Source: Klebsiella spallanzanii (GTDB taxonomy: Bacteria > Pseudomonadota > Gammaproteobacteria > Enterobacterales > Enterobacteriaceae). Taken from it: 64,000 bases of DNA. Below, one piece after another: positions 46,817 to 55,872 of this stretch. The notes beneath the pieces were generated by a model. The model saw only the letters and a list, made by a program, of their open reading frames with translations, was not told where the DNA came from and did no database searches. The stretch's first letter is position 1; every line of letters starts with the position of its first letter. The position numbers and the translations under genes are program-made. Location of the stretch: NCBI RefSeq assembly GCF_902158555.1, contig NZ_CABGGS010000034.1, forward strand, positions 186,001 through 250,000. The letters run 5' to 3'.

Positions 46817-47842
46817 ATGTTCACTTTGAACTCACCATTCCGCATGATTATACGCACAGGTCTCATGCTATTCCTTTGCCTGGGCGCCATAACGGCGGCC
46901 CGGGCCGACGATCAAAACACCATTAAACTCGGCTATGCAAAGTGCGCTCACTGCACATCGCTCTCCCTAACGCCGGAAAATGCTACAGGAATAAAACTGG
47001 AAGCCATTCCGTTTAATACCGGCAATGACGTATTAACAGCGTTATTGTCCAAAAGTATTGATATTGCACAGGTCACCTATCTGCATTATGCCACCGCGCT
47101 CGATAAGGGATTTGAGGTTGTCGCGATATCAGGGCAGATAAGCGGAGGTTCGCAGATTCTTATTGCTAACTCGTTGCCCGTTCAGCCCGGAAATTGGCAA
47201 GAACTGGTCAAATTGATCCGTCAGTATAAAGCGGAAAATAAGCCATTCCGCGTGGCGGCATCGCGCGGCAATGCGCAGGATATTCAGATGCGCGGTGCGT
47301 TCCTGAAACACGGTATTGACATTAATAAGGACGTTCAATTTGTCAATATCCCTAACCCTGCCGATCACACCCAAGCCCTGCGCCGCGGAGAAGTGGAACT
47401 GGTGACGTCAGTTGAGCCGTTTGCTACGCAGATCCGCGACGTAAAGGCGGCGAAATTCTTTGATTATCCCTATGACCAAGCCGCAGGTAAGTTAACAAAC
47501 CTGATTATCACCCGTCCGGACGTGATTAAAGCACATCCGCAAGGTGTGCTGGAGACCGTGCGCGCTATCGTGAAGGTCAACGGGCTTATGTCCGCCGATA
47601 AAGCGCTGTTTGCCAACACCATCCAAAAAGTGACTGGCCTTGATGCGGCTATCGCCCGCGGGGCGGTCGACAATCTCTACCCCGACTATGAGATGCATCG
47701 CGCTTCGGCGGTTGCCATCGCGCAAATGATGCGCCAGCTCAAGTACATCAATAGCGATGTCAGCGAAGCGGTGGAGAAAAATATGGACTACCAGTTCCTT
47801 GAAGCCGTTACCGGCAAACCGAAGACTGAATTAGGGTATTGA
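46817..47842 (+). CDS. ABC transporter periplasmic binding protein (SsuA/TauA/NMT1 type)
   Basis: 341 residues with a signal peptide ending near RA-DDQ. The mature protein starts TIKLGYAKCAHCTSLSLTPE and has the two-lobe SsuA/NMT1 pattern (YLHYATALDKGFEVVAISGQ, VTSVEPFATQIRDVKAAKF). Such proteins bind sulfonates, pyrimidines or aromatic acids. The CAHC pair near the N-terminus is unusual. ATG 46817 has AGGAGG 4 nt before it. It is followed by permease, ATPase and catabolic genes, so its ligand is the pathway substrate. Confidence 0.88.
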   Translation: MFTLNSPFRMIIRTGLMLFLCLGAITAARADDQNTIKLGYAKCAHCTSLSLTPENATGIKLEAIPFNTGNDVLTALLSKSIDIAQVTYLHYATALDKGFEVVAISGQISGGSQILIANSLPVQPGNWQELVKLIRQYKAENKPFRVAASRGNAQDIQMRGAFLKHGIDINKDVQFVNIPNPADHTQALRRGEVELVTSVEPFATQIRDVKAAKFFDYPYDQAAGKLTNLIITRPDVIKAHPQGVLETVRAIVKVNGLMSADKALFANTIQKVTGLDAAIARGAVDNLYPDYEMHRASAVAIAQMMRQLKYINSDVSEAVEKNMDYQFLEAVTGKPKTELGY

Positions 47843-47843
47843 T

Positions 47844-48704
47844 ATGAAAAGCTCCGCCATGCAAAGCCGAGCGGCAGGCCGCTCTGGTAGAGCCTCAATG
47901 TTTGGTCGCATCTATCAACGCATTGAGCGTTTTATCATCCCCGTGCTGCTGATTGTTGGCTGGGAACTCTTCTCTCGTTCGGGGGTTTTACCTCGGGCGC
48001 TACTGCCAGCACCATCTCAGGTCGTCATCGCCTGGGCCGATTGGGTATTCGCCACCGATGGGAATACGCAGAATTACAGTGGCAACTGGATTTTTGACGT
48101 CGCCTCGAGTTCATATCGTGTGTTCGCCGGATTTGCACTTGCTGCCGTTCTGGGAATTGTTGTGGGTATGGCGATTGGCTGGTCGCGGACGGCTGAGAAT
48201 CTGTTCGAACCGGTACTGCAAATTTTGCGCCCTGTACCGCCGGTTTCCTGGATCCCGCTGGCAATCATTTGGTTTGGTATTGCCGATAAACCAGCGATAT
48301 TCCTGGTCTTTATGGGGTCGTTCTTTCCGGTTCTGCTGAGTACCATTCATGGCGTGAAAAGCTGCGACCGCAATCTGTTACGTGCAGGGGCCATGACGGG
48401 GGGAACGCCGGGGAAACTGCTGGTACATATCGTTTTTCCGGCGGCGCTGCCCGCTATTTTCTCCGGCTTACGTATTGCTATCGGTTCCGCATGGATGCTC
48501 ACCGTCACCGCTGAGATGGTGGCGGTGAAAAGCGGTGTTGGCTACGTGCTGTGGGATTCGTACTACTTCCTGCGCTACGACATCGTCATTGCCTCAATGG
48601 TCAGCATTGGGCTGCTGGGTTTCCTCAGTGATTACGTTATTAAGCGCATCGGCGCATATTTTCTGCGCTGGCAACGTGGTTCCACTTTACAAAAGGAAGG
48701 TTGA
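47844..48704 (+). CDS. ABC transporter permease (SsuC/TauC type)
   Basis: 286 residues with about six helices. The cytoplasmic EAA loop is in LRAGAMTGGTPGKLLVHIVFPAALPAIFSGLRIAIGSAWMLTVTAEM. The start codon is one nucleotide past the stop of the binding-protein gene and the ATPase gene follows after 3 nt. It forms the membrane channel of the importer. Confidence 0.92.
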   Translation: MKSSAMQSRAAGRSGRASMFGRIYQRIERFIIPVLLIVGWELFSRSGVLPRALLPAPSQVVIAWADWVFATDGNTQNYSGNWIFDVASSSYRVFAGFALAAVLGIVVGMAIGWSRTAENLFEPVLQILRPVPPVSWIPLAIIWFGIADKPAIFLVFMGSFFPVLLSTIHGVKSCDRNLLRAGAMTGGTPGKLLVHIVFPAALPAIFSGLRIAIGSAWMLTVTAEMVAVKSGVGYVLWDSYYFLRYDIVIASMVSIGLLGFLSDYVIKRIGAYFLRWQRGSTLQKEG

Positions 48705-48707
48705 GAA

Positions 48708-49472
48708 ATGGCTCTTATCACCGTGGATCGCGTGTCGCGCGTATTTGATGACCCTAAACGCTCTACCGGGGTACGGGCGCTGGATAACGTCAGCGTCTCC
48801 GTAGCGCGCAACGATTTCCTTTGCCTGTTAGGCCCCAGCGGCTGCGGCAAATCGACGTTACTGAACATGATTGCCGGGTTTGATCACCCCAGCGAGGGAA
48901 GCGTTATTGTCGGTGGGCAACCGGTCAGCGCACCGGGGGCCGACCGCGGAGTGGTCTTCCAGCAGGCGAATCTGATGCCCTGGCTACCCGTCTGGGAAAA
49001 TGTGGCTTTCCATTTGAAGATGCGTGGCTTTGGCAAAGACATTCGCCGGGAGAAAGCACAGAAATTTATCGAAATGGTCGGTCTGAAAAATTTTGAAAAC
49101 CACTATCCCAGTGAGCTCTCAGGGGGAATGAATCAGCGCGTGGGTATTGCTCGTGCGTTACTGATGAACCCCGAAGTTATCCTGATGGATGAACCTTTCG
49201 GCGCCCTTGATGAGCAAACCAAAATGGATATGCATGCCGAGCTTATTCGTATCTGGCGAGAGAGTAAGGCAACCATTGTTTTTGTAACCCACGGGATTGA
49301 TGAATCTCTGGCGCTTGGAACCCATGTCGCGGTGATGTCAGCTCGCCCGGGGCGGATCCGCGAACTGCTACCGATAGACCTCGATCGCCCACGCGATCCT
49401 ACGAGCAAAATCTTTAACGATTACAAACGCCATATTCTGTCGCTGCTACGACCAGAACCAACGGAGGAGTAA
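48708..49472 (+). CDS. ABC transporter ATPase (SsuB/TauB type)
   Basis: 254 residues: Walker A GPSGCGKST (about 43-51), Q-loop VVFQQANLMPWLPVWENV, signature LSGGMNQRVGIARAL, Walker B VILMDEPFGALDEQTK, switch His FVTHGIDESL. Energises import through the preceding permease. Confidence 0.93.
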   Translation: MALITVDRVSRVFDDPKRSTGVRALDNVSVSVARNDFLCLLGPSGCGKSTLLNMIAGFDHPSEGSVIVGGQPVSAPGADRGVVFQQANLMPWLPVWENVAFHLKMRGFGKDIRREKAQKFIEMVGLKNFENHYPSELSGGMNQRVGIARALLMNPEVILMDEPFGALDEQTKMDMHAELIRIWRESKATIVFVTHGIDESLALGTHVAVMSARPGRIRELLPIDLDRPRDPTSKIFNDYKRHILSLLRPEPTEE

Positions 49473-49509
49473 GCCGCAATGAAAACCAAGAACAACGGGG
49501 AGTATCAGT

Positions 49510-50235
49510 ATGACTAAGCGGATCCGGCTGGGGATACTTACGCCGTCGTCAAATACCGCGCTTGAGCCGCTGACCCAGTCGCTGATCGCTGATTTTCCGG
49601 AAGTCAGCGTGCATTTTTCCCGATTCCGCGTGACTGAAATCGCACTTAGCGATAAGGCGCTGGGGCAATTTCAATGCGAACAGATCATCGAAGCCGCGCG
49701 ATTGCTGGCGGATGCGAAAGTCGATGTCATTGGCTGGAGCGGCACATCTGCGGGCTGGCTGGGCTTTGATGCCGACGTTGAGCTATGTGCCGCCATCACC
49801 CGGGCGACCGGAGTTCCGGCAACAACATCGGTTCTGGCTTTGAATCGCGCTCTGGCTCTCTGGCAGGTTCGTCAGCTTGGTCTGGTAACGCCGTATCTGG
49901 CCGAGGTGCAGGAGCGCATCATCGCTAATTATGCGCAACTAAACATTGACGCCAGACATGAGAGCCACCTGGCGTTACAGGATAACTTTTCCTTTGCTGA
50001 AGTGGACGAAACCACGCTGGAACAGCAAATCGCTAAGGTTGTTGCATTGGGGGCGCAAGCCGTCACCACGTTTTGTACCAATCTGAACGCCGCGCGTAGC
50101 GTTACGCAGTGGGAGCAGGAATTTGACGTTCCCGTGTTTGATACCGTAGTGACTGTGGTGTGGGATATGTTGAAAATGATGGGCGTCGATACGCGCCGTG
50201 CTACCGGCTGGGGTCGGTTGATGGCGGAGGGATAA
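49510..50235 (+). CDS. Arylmalonate decarboxylase/maleate isomerase-like protein
   Basis: 241 residues of the Asp/Glu racemase superfamily. The N-terminus RLGILTPSSNTALEP is the maleate isomerase/AMDase pattern. Maleate isomerases and racemases use two Cys; here the first position is Gly78 (IGWSGTSAG) and only Cys189 (TTFCTNLNA) is present. A single Cys in the second position is the arrangement of arylmalonate decarboxylase, so a decarboxylase or another one-Cys reaction is possible. It lies 1 nt before the hydantoinase gene, within the same operon. Confidence 0.82.
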   Translation: MTKRIRLGILTPSSNTALEPLTQSLIADFPEVSVHFSRFRVTEIALSDKALGQFQCEQIIEAARLLADAKVDVIGWSGTSAGWLGFDADVELCAAITRATGVPATTSVLALNRALALWQVRQLGLVTPYLAEVQERIIANYAQLNIDARHESHLALQDNFSFAEVDETTLEQQIAKVVALGAQAVTTFCTNLNAARSVTQWEQEFDVPVFDTVVTVVWDMLKMMGVDTRRATGWGRLMAEG

Positions 50236-50236
50236 T

Positions 50237-51673
50237 ATGCAACCGTTCGATACCGTAATTCGCCGTGCTCGAGTCGTGACCGCCGCGGATATATTCACCA
50301 GTGATATTGGCATTATTGATGGGCGTATCGCCGCGTTGGGCATGGAGTTGCCACCGGGTAAATGCGAGATTGATGCTGCCGGGCGCTATGTGACGCCTGG
50401 AGGGATAGACAGTCATGTGCACTTAGACCAGCCGAGCGAGGATGGGGCGGTGATGGCTGATGATTTTCTCAGCGGCACGCTCTCGGCCGCATGCGGTGGA
50501 ACGACGACCGTCATTCCATTTGCCTGCCAGCAAAAGGGAGGTTCGTTGCGCGAGGCCGTCGAAGATTACCATCGCCGGGTAGGTGATAAACCGGTGATAG
50601 ATTACGCCTTCCACCTGATTGTGACGGACCCAACGCCCGATGTGCTGGAAAATGAACTACCGGCGCTGATCGCCGAGGGGTACACCTCGTTTAAAATCTA
50701 TATGACCTACGATGCGCTTAAGCTAGGCGACCGGCAGATTCTTGAAACGCTGTCGCTGGCACGTCGTGAAGGCGCGATGGTGATGCTACATGCTGAGAAC
50801 AGTGATTGTATCGCCTGGCTGACGGATCGCCTGCTGGCGGCCGGTCTGCACGCGCCGCGTTATCATGCCGTCGCTCGTCCAATGCTTGTTGAACGCGAAG
50901 CAACCCATCGGGCAATTGCCTTTGCTGAACTGGTTGATGTGCCAATCCTTATTGTTCATGTATCAGGTCGTGAGGCGGTGGAACAGGTCCGCTGGGCGCA
51001 AAGCCAGGGCCTGAAGGTTTATGCCGAAACGTGCCCACAGTATCTGTTTTTAACCGCCAATGATCTGGGCTGCGATGACAGCTTTGAGGGCGCACGCTGC
51101 ATTTGTAGTCCACCGCCGCGGGATGCTGCCAACCAGCAGGTTATCTGGGACGGCCTGGAAAACGGTGCTTTCGAGATCTTTTCCTCAGACCACGCTCCGT
51201 ATCGATTTGAGGGGCCGGATGGTAAGAAAGCGCACGGCGAACAGGCGTCCTTCGATAAAATTGCTAATGGGATCCCCGGCGTTGAGACCCGGATGGCGTT
51301 GCTGTGGTCGGAAGGTGTACGAACAGGTCGAATTACGCCGCAGACCTTTGTCGCGCTAACATCAACCCATGCGGCAGAACTTTACGGTCTCTATCCGCGT
51401 AAAGGCAGCATTGCTATTGGCGCTGATGCCGACCTGGTTATCTGGGATGATGATCGGGTATTTACGCTGACCAACGACATGCTGCACCACAATGTCGATT
51501 ACACCCCCTATGCCGGTATGCAGCTAAGTTCCTGGCCCGCGATGACGTTCTCGCGCGGGGACATTGTCTGGGATGGCGAGCCGCGAGGAGAGCAGGGACG
51601 CGGACAGTTTCTGGCCTGTGAACGCCCTGGCCCGGCTCAGATCCGTCGGCGTAAAAGCGAGCTACCTTTATGA
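50237..51673 (+). CDS. Dihydropyrimidinase/hydantoinase-family amidohydrolase
   Basis: 478-residue TIM-barrel metal hydrolase that opens cyclic amides. Metal ligands: His60 and His62 (GGIDSHVHLDQ), the carboxylated Lys153 (TSFKIYMTYD), His in MLHAENSD and HVSGREA, and Asp in SSDHAPYRFEG. All are present, so it should be active. The MTYD segment, with its Tyr, is typical of dihydropyrimidinases and D-hydantoinases. The downstream gene overlaps it by 4 nt. The true substrate is not known, but a hydantoin- or dihydropyrimidine-like ring is likely. Confidence 0.92.
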   Translation: MQPFDTVIRRARVVTAADIFTSDIGIIDGRIAALGMELPPGKCEIDAAGRYVTPGGIDSHVHLDQPSEDGAVMADDFLSGTLSAACGGTTTVIPFACQQKGGSLREAVEDYHRRVGDKPVIDYAFHLIVTDPTPDVLENELPALIAEGYTSFKIYMTYDALKLGDRQILETLSLARREGAMVMLHAENSDCIAWLTDRLLAAGLHAPRYHAVARPMLVEREATHRAIAFAELVDVPILIVHVSGREAVEQVRWAQSQGLKVYAETCPQYLFLTANDLGCDDSFEGARCICSPPPRDAANQQVIWDGLENGAFEIFSSDHAPYRFEGPDGKKAHGEQASFDKIANGIPGVETRMALLWSEGVRTGRITPQTFVALTSTHAAELYGLYPRKGSIAIGADADLVIWDDDRVFTLTNDMLHHNVDYTPYAGMQLSSWPAMTFSRGDIVWDGEPRGEQGRGQFLACERPGPAQIRRRKSELPL

Positions 51674-52416
51674 CTGATGTAGAGCGCGTTGCCGCGCGTT
51701 TAATTCGCGGGTGGCAGACTGGATCACGGCAGTCAACAGCAGGATTGCACCTGGTATCTGATGCTGACGCCTACGCCGTACAGCAACGGGTGGCCGATGC
51801 GCTGGGGTGGTTTAGCGATGATGCAACAAATATCTGGAAGCTGGGCGGGGCGCCGGGAAGCTCCTCCAGCACGGCCAGGATCCCTACGACGGCGGTGTAT
51901 ACATCAGGCTGGCAGATTCCTGTTGGATTCTGTTTTGCCTATGGTATTGAGGCTGAAATTGTTGTGCGGCTTGGGAGAGACCTGGATGCCGGTTGTTCTC
52001 TTTCCGAGGTTTATTCCGCCATCGACGTCTGGATGCCGGGAATCGAACTGTGCGATTCCCGGTGGGATGAAGTGGACGCGCCAGGCGCGCTGTTACGCCT
52101 TGCCGACCGGCAGCTTAATCGTGCGTTGATCCTCGGTGAAGCGCAGGCGTTTATGCCTTATCCGCAATGGGGCACGATGGGCGTTTCTGTGCAGGTGAAT
52201 CAGACGCTACTTACGGCCGGATGCGGAATTCATCCTTTCGGCGACCCATTGAGTGCGATCCCCTGGCTTGCCCGCCATGCGGCAGCGCAATCTCAACCTC
52301 TACGCGCGGGGGACTTAATCGCCACGGGCAGTTGGAACGGGTTGTACTGGGCTCCGGCAGCAGCACGTATCGCGGTGAACTTTGCCAGTGCAGACCCCGT
52401 GCTGCTGCTAACATAA
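51670..52416 (+). CDS. 2-keto-4-pentenoate hydratase-like protein (FAH superfamily)
   Basis: 248 residues related to MhpD/HpaH-type hydratases and decarboxylases. IWKLGGAPGSS corresponds to the K-x-G motif, and FCFAYGIEAEIVVRLGRDL carries the acidic metal ligands (E-x-E pattern reads EAE). GIELCDSRW matches the next conserved block. Members hydrate or decarboxylate 2-keto acids. It overlaps the hydantoinase gene by ATGA, so it acts in the same pathway, perhaps after ring opening. Confidence 0.82.
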   Translation: MTDVERVAARLIRGWQTGSRQSTAGLHLVSDADAYAVQQRVADALGWFSDDATNIWKLGGAPGSSSSTARIPTTAVYTSGWQIPVGFCFAYGIEAEIVVRLGRDLDAGCSLSEVYSAIDVWMPGIELCDSRWDEVDAPGALLRLADRQLNRALILGEAQAFMPYPQWGTMGVSVQVNQTLLTAGCGIHPFGDPLSAIPWLARHAAAQSQPLRAGDLIATGSWNGLYWAPAAARIAVNFASADPVLLLT

Positions 52417-52443
52417 TCCGTATTAACAACGTATCAGGAATAA

Positions 52444-53322
52444 ATGATGAACTTACCAAAGGTTACGGTGCTGGGATTGGGCGCTATGGGACATGCATTT
52501 GCCAGTAACTTGCTGAAAAGAGGTTTTACCGTCGCCGCATGGAACCGCTCTCCGGGGCGAGGGGAAGATCTAGAGGCTTATGGTTTGACGTGCTATGCGC
52601 AGCCCCAGCAGGCCGTATCGGACACCGATGTTATTATCAGCATGCTGAGTGATGCCGAAGCCACGCTTTCGGTGCTGGCTGAGATCGCCCCGGCCTGTAA
52701 GTCGCAGGCAATTTATTGCCAGATGGGGACTATTGGCGTACAGGAAACCCTTCAGGCTATTGACTTGCTCAAGCAGGTCCAGCCAGCGATGCAGTTTGTA
52801 GATGCGCCGGTTTCCGGTACTAAAGCGCCAGCAGAGAACGCACAAATTCTGGTTCTCGCCAGTGGAGAGCAGGAAAAGTGTGCCGCCGCTGAGCAGGTTT
52901 TTGCTGCCATTTCGCGTGGTACTCAGTGGTTTGGCGCTGCGGGTAACAGCCAGAAAATGAAGTTAGTACTGAACGCGTGGCTAATTTCGATGATGCAAGG
53001 GGTAGCCGAGAGTACGCTTTTAGCAAAAAATCTTGGCTTCAGCCCAGAGCAGTTCTGGAGCGCGCTAGAGGGCGGTCCGCTGGCCGCGCCGTATGTTAAA
53101 GTAAAACTGGACGCTATCGCAAAACATCAATATGCGCCGCAAATGCAGCTCGTGCATGCACTGAAGGATGCGAAGCTGGCGCTAACGCTGGCTTCTCCAG
53201 CGACAATGCCGGTGCTGGATAAAATTACCGATATCTGGAAAAAAGCGGCGGAAGAAGGGTTTGCGGCGCAGGATCTGTCATCGGTTTACCAGTGGCTGGA
53301 GAGTCAGTCTCCAGAAGCTTAG
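52444..53322 (+). CDS. NAD(P)-dependent oxidoreductase, 3-hydroxyisobutyrate dehydrogenase family
   Basis: 292 residues. N-terminal Rossmann motif VTVLGLGAMGHAFASNLLKRG, substrate-binding DAPVSGTKAPAENAQI, and the catalytic Lys in GNSQKMKLVLNAW. Members oxidise 3-hydroxy acids or reduce the semialdehyde. Last gene of the operon, 27 nt after the hydratase-like gene; it could oxidise a hydroxy acid made by the upstream enzymes. Two adjacent ATG codons are possible starts. Confidence 0.9.
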   Translation: MMNLPKVTVLGLGAMGHAFASNLLKRGFTVAAWNRSPGRGEDLEAYGLTCYAQPQQAVSDTDVIISMLSDAEATLSVLAEIAPACKSQAIYCQMGTIGVQETLQAIDLLKQVQPAMQFVDAPVSGTKAPAENAQILVLASGEQEKCAAAEQVFAAISRGTQWFGAAGNSQKMKLVLNAWLISMMQGVAESTLLAKNLGFSPEQFWSALEGGPLAAPYVKVKLDAIAKHQYAPQMQLVHALKDAKLALTLASPATMPVLDKITDIWKKAAEEGFAAQDLSSVYQWLESQSPEA

Positions 53323-53545
53323 TTTGACAGGTGATTGCCGTCTTTGCAGGGAGGAGAGGAGGTGGCAATGTTTTTTAGGCAAGATGCTTATATTTCGCTT
53401 ATTTTAGTCGTTTCACAAACATGTGAATGTTCAGGTATAATATCTTGATTGTTTGTCCAGGAGCGATTACCGCTCCCGGTGTAAGAATAGCAGGGCTTTT
53501 AAATCACAAAATTCGAAAGATAATATCCCTCTTCAACACGCATCA

Positions 53546-53707
53546 TTAAGTATTCTTGGTCTGAACCCAAAAGGCATGAATTAACCCAGGAATGTACCCT
53601 AAAAGCGTCAGGATAATATTAAGGATAAATGCCCAGCCAAACCCTTTACCCAGCAGAACGCCTAACGGAGGTAGAATAATTGTCAAAACAATTCGCCAGA
53701 AACCCAT
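53546..53707 (-). CDS. yqaE: YqaE, Pmp3/UPF0057 small membrane protein
   Basis: 53 residues, MGFWRIVLTIILPPLGVLLG then GFGWAFILNIILTLLGYIPGLIHAFWVQT, nearly the same as E. coli YqaE. Two membrane helices of the Pmp3 stress-induced family, thought to affect membrane potential or stress tolerance. GGGAG lies 5 nt before the ATG. Transcribed alone. The gene is too short to appear in a scan for frames of 60 codons or more. Confidence 0.93.
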   Translation of the reverse strand: MGFWRIVLTIILPPLGVLLGKGFGWAFILNIILTLLGYIPGLIHAFWVQTKNT

Positions 53708-53980
53708 AATATCTCCCTATGTAGTTAGTCATTTAATAATTATTTTAGCCGCTTCGCTTAGTTTTGCAACCTGTCTATTTAATTATAGCTCGGACTCGCT
53801 CACACCAGGTTGATGAGAGTATGTGTTATAAGTTTGATATCAGAAAAAACCTAAATAATAGTAAAAATAGATGTTACGGTAAAAATACACACATAAAAGG
53901 ATCCTTACAGGCCAATTTTTTGTTCCAGAAGAATCGCTGCGGTATCGTTGGGATGCTGCACCGCAGCGACAATATTTCGG

Positions 53981-54865
53981 TTATGCTACTCCAGTGCCAC
54001 CATCTGAGCACCAGACTTGACCGGAAGAGTAAGAACTACTGTCCGAGGCAAACAGAACATAAAGAGGCGCAATCTCTACGGGCTGACCTGGTCTACCAAG
54101 GGGGGTGTCCTCCCCAAATTGCTGAACCTTATCCTGTGGTTGTCCGCCGCTTGACTGAAGCGGTGTCCAGTATGGACCTGGAGCAACAGCATTAACGCGG
54201 ATACCGCGAGAACCTAACTGTTTTGCCAAAGATTTGGTAAACGCAACGTTGCATGCCTTCGTCTGGGCGTAATCCAACAGAATCTCGCTGGGTTTAAATG
54301 CCTGGACTGATGATGTATTGATGATAACAGCCCCTTTAGTCATATGACGAAGCGCTGCTTTGGTAATCCAGAAAGGAGCGTAGACGTTTGTTTTAAAAGT
54401 GGCATCAAACGCGGCAGTGCTTAACCCTTCAATAGATTCACAATACTGCTGTCTTCCAGCATTGTTGACTAGAATATCCAACCCGCCAAGTTCTGCTACC
54501 GCCTTTTCAACCAACGTATCACAAAATGATTCAATACGAATATCGCCAGGGATCGCTACCGCTTTCCGGCCCTCAGCTTGTATTAGGGCAATAACGGCAG
54601 CCGCGTCGGACTCTTCTTGCGGGAGGTATCCAATTGCAACATCAGCACCTTCACGGGCATAAGCAATGGCAACAGCCCGACCAATACCGGAATCCCCCCC
54701 GGTAATCAATGCTTTTTTTCCGCTGAGTTTTCCTGAGCCGATATAGCTTGTCTCTCCGTGATCGGGCAGAGGCTTCATTTCAGATGCTAACCCTGGGGTC
54801 TGCTGCGGTTGTTCCACAAACGGTGGACGAGGGTAATGTAGCATTGAGTTATTTCCTGATGTCAT
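53981..54865 (-). CDS. Short-chain dehydrogenase/reductase, YghA-like
   Basis: 294 residues. A non-catalytic N-terminal extension (about 1-45, PRPPFVEQPQQTPGLASEM) precedes the SDR fold with TGGDSGIG (cofactor), NNAG, catalytic Ser in INTSSVQ and YAQTK (Tyr, Lys), and the C-terminal SSYSSGQVWCSDGG. The extension and sequence match YghA-type stress-linked oxidoreductases. AGGAGG lies 5 nt before the ATG. The substrate is unknown. Confidence 0.92.
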   Translation of the reverse strand: MTSGNNSMLHYPRPPFVEQPQQTPGLASEMKPLPDHGETSYIGSGKLSGKKALITGGDSGIGRAVAIAYAREGADVAIGYLPQEESDAAAVIALIQAEGRKAVAIPGDIRIESFCDTLVEKAVAELGGLDILVNNAGRQQYCESIEGLSTAAFDATFKTNVYAPFWITKAALRHMTKGAVIINTSSVQAFKPSEILLDYAQTKACNVAFTKSLAKQLGSRGIRVNAVAPGPYWTPLQSSGGQPQDKVQQFGEDTPLGRPGQPVEIAPLYVLFASDSSSYSSGQVWCSDGGTGVA

Positions 54866-54980
54866 ACCAGCCTCCTTAACAAATGAAATGTAATATTAGT
54901 CACTCACAGCGATTAGGTGCTCAAAAAATCCAAATTCAGAATAATTAACGCTTTAAAGTCAGTGATTATTTACCTGTTCA

Positions 54981-55508
54981 TCAAATCAACATATAATACC
55001 AGAATAGCGCAATCTCATCTTTTTCAGGCAATGCTTTATAGAGATAACGATCGTATCCACCTAAAGAAAATCCATAATTTCTGTAGAATAAACATGCGGG
55101 AACATTGACGTTTTGCGTCTCAAGCTTTAAGCCTGCAGCGTTCATACTTCGGGCCCAGACATGAGCAGCAGACATCAGTTTGTTAGCCGTGCCGCATCTG
55201 CGTTTAGAACTTTCTATGGCGATGTAATCAACTGAGACAAATTTATTCCAACTCAGTGAGGCAGTGATAAATCCCGCAATTTCATGGTGTTCAGTCTCAG
55301 CAATGAGAAATATTGAATCCGAATTAATACAATGATTTTCCAAAGTCTGAATATCGAGTTCATAAGTTTTGATGTACGAACTTACTAGTGGTTCAATTAA
55401 CAAATCGTTATTTATAAAAGGTGCGCTGGCGGCATGAGTAATGGTGAATGAAAAATCACAACATTCCAAGCGTACAAGATCCGTTTTTAATCCTTTTCGA
55501 ATATGCAT
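54981..55508 (-). CDS. GNAT acetyltransferase, streptothricin acetyltransferase-like
   Basis: 175 residues. The C-terminal half follows streptothricin acetyltransferases closely: VDYIAIESSKRRCGTANKLM (acetyl-CoA site; R/Q-x-x-G/A-x-A reads RRCGTA), LETQNVNVPACLFYRNYGFSLGGYD, and a final IALFWYYM. This suggests N-acetylation of streptothricin or a related amine, though the N-terminal half is divergent and activity is not certain. ATG 55508 has AAGGA 5 nt before it. It is the last host-side gene before the phage-like block, and its DNA is more AT-rich than the genes to the left. Confidence 0.8.
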   Translation of the reverse strand: MHIRKGLKTDLVRLECCDFSFTITHAASAPFINNDLLIEPLVSSYIKTYELDIQTLENHCINSDSIFLIAETEHHEIAGFITASLSWNKFVSVDYIAIESSKRRCGTANKLMSAAHVWARSMNAAGLKLETQNVNVPACLFYRNYGFSLGGYDRYLYKALPEKDEIALFWYYMLI

Positions 55509-55872
55509 AGTATTCCTTGTGTTAGTGTGTTCCATTAATCATAGACAACATTGTTAAAAACAAAAGGTTCTCGCATCGCACCAGAAACATTGGGAGGCAG
55601 AATTCATTTCCATCTTAGGATATGGGAGAAGGCGATGAGCCTGAGCGAGCTTCATACGAGGCCAGATATCGCGCGCAACGTAATTTCAATAGTGATCGTT
55701 CCAGGATGATATCAACATCAGATTTCAACAGGGCAATCTGATAAAAGAGACATCTGAAAGACTGCAGGGATGAGGGAGACTAACATGGATTAAAAGCTTA
55801 AGGTCTAATTTAACATAATATACATTGCAAAAGGCCATGATTGAGTAACCACAATTTTAGTGGGTAAATATC
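55509..55872. other. Intergenic region at the presumed left edge of the phage element
   Basis: 364 nt without a convincing gene. An AT-rich stretch at 55795-55860 (with ATAATATACATT) is a plausible promoter for the rightward phage genes. No tRNA and no obvious attachment-site repeat could be recognised; the right end is outside the window. Confidence 0.5.

Noticed and set aside
53764-54195. A 143-codon plus-strand frame overlapping the SDR gene end
   Set aside because: It mostly covers the complement of the SDR C-terminus, whose SDR motifs are certain. The part outside looks non-coding.
55509-55872. tRNA or attachment site at the left edge of the phage element
   Set aside because: No tRNA-like fold or repeat could be recognised, and the matching right end is not in the window.
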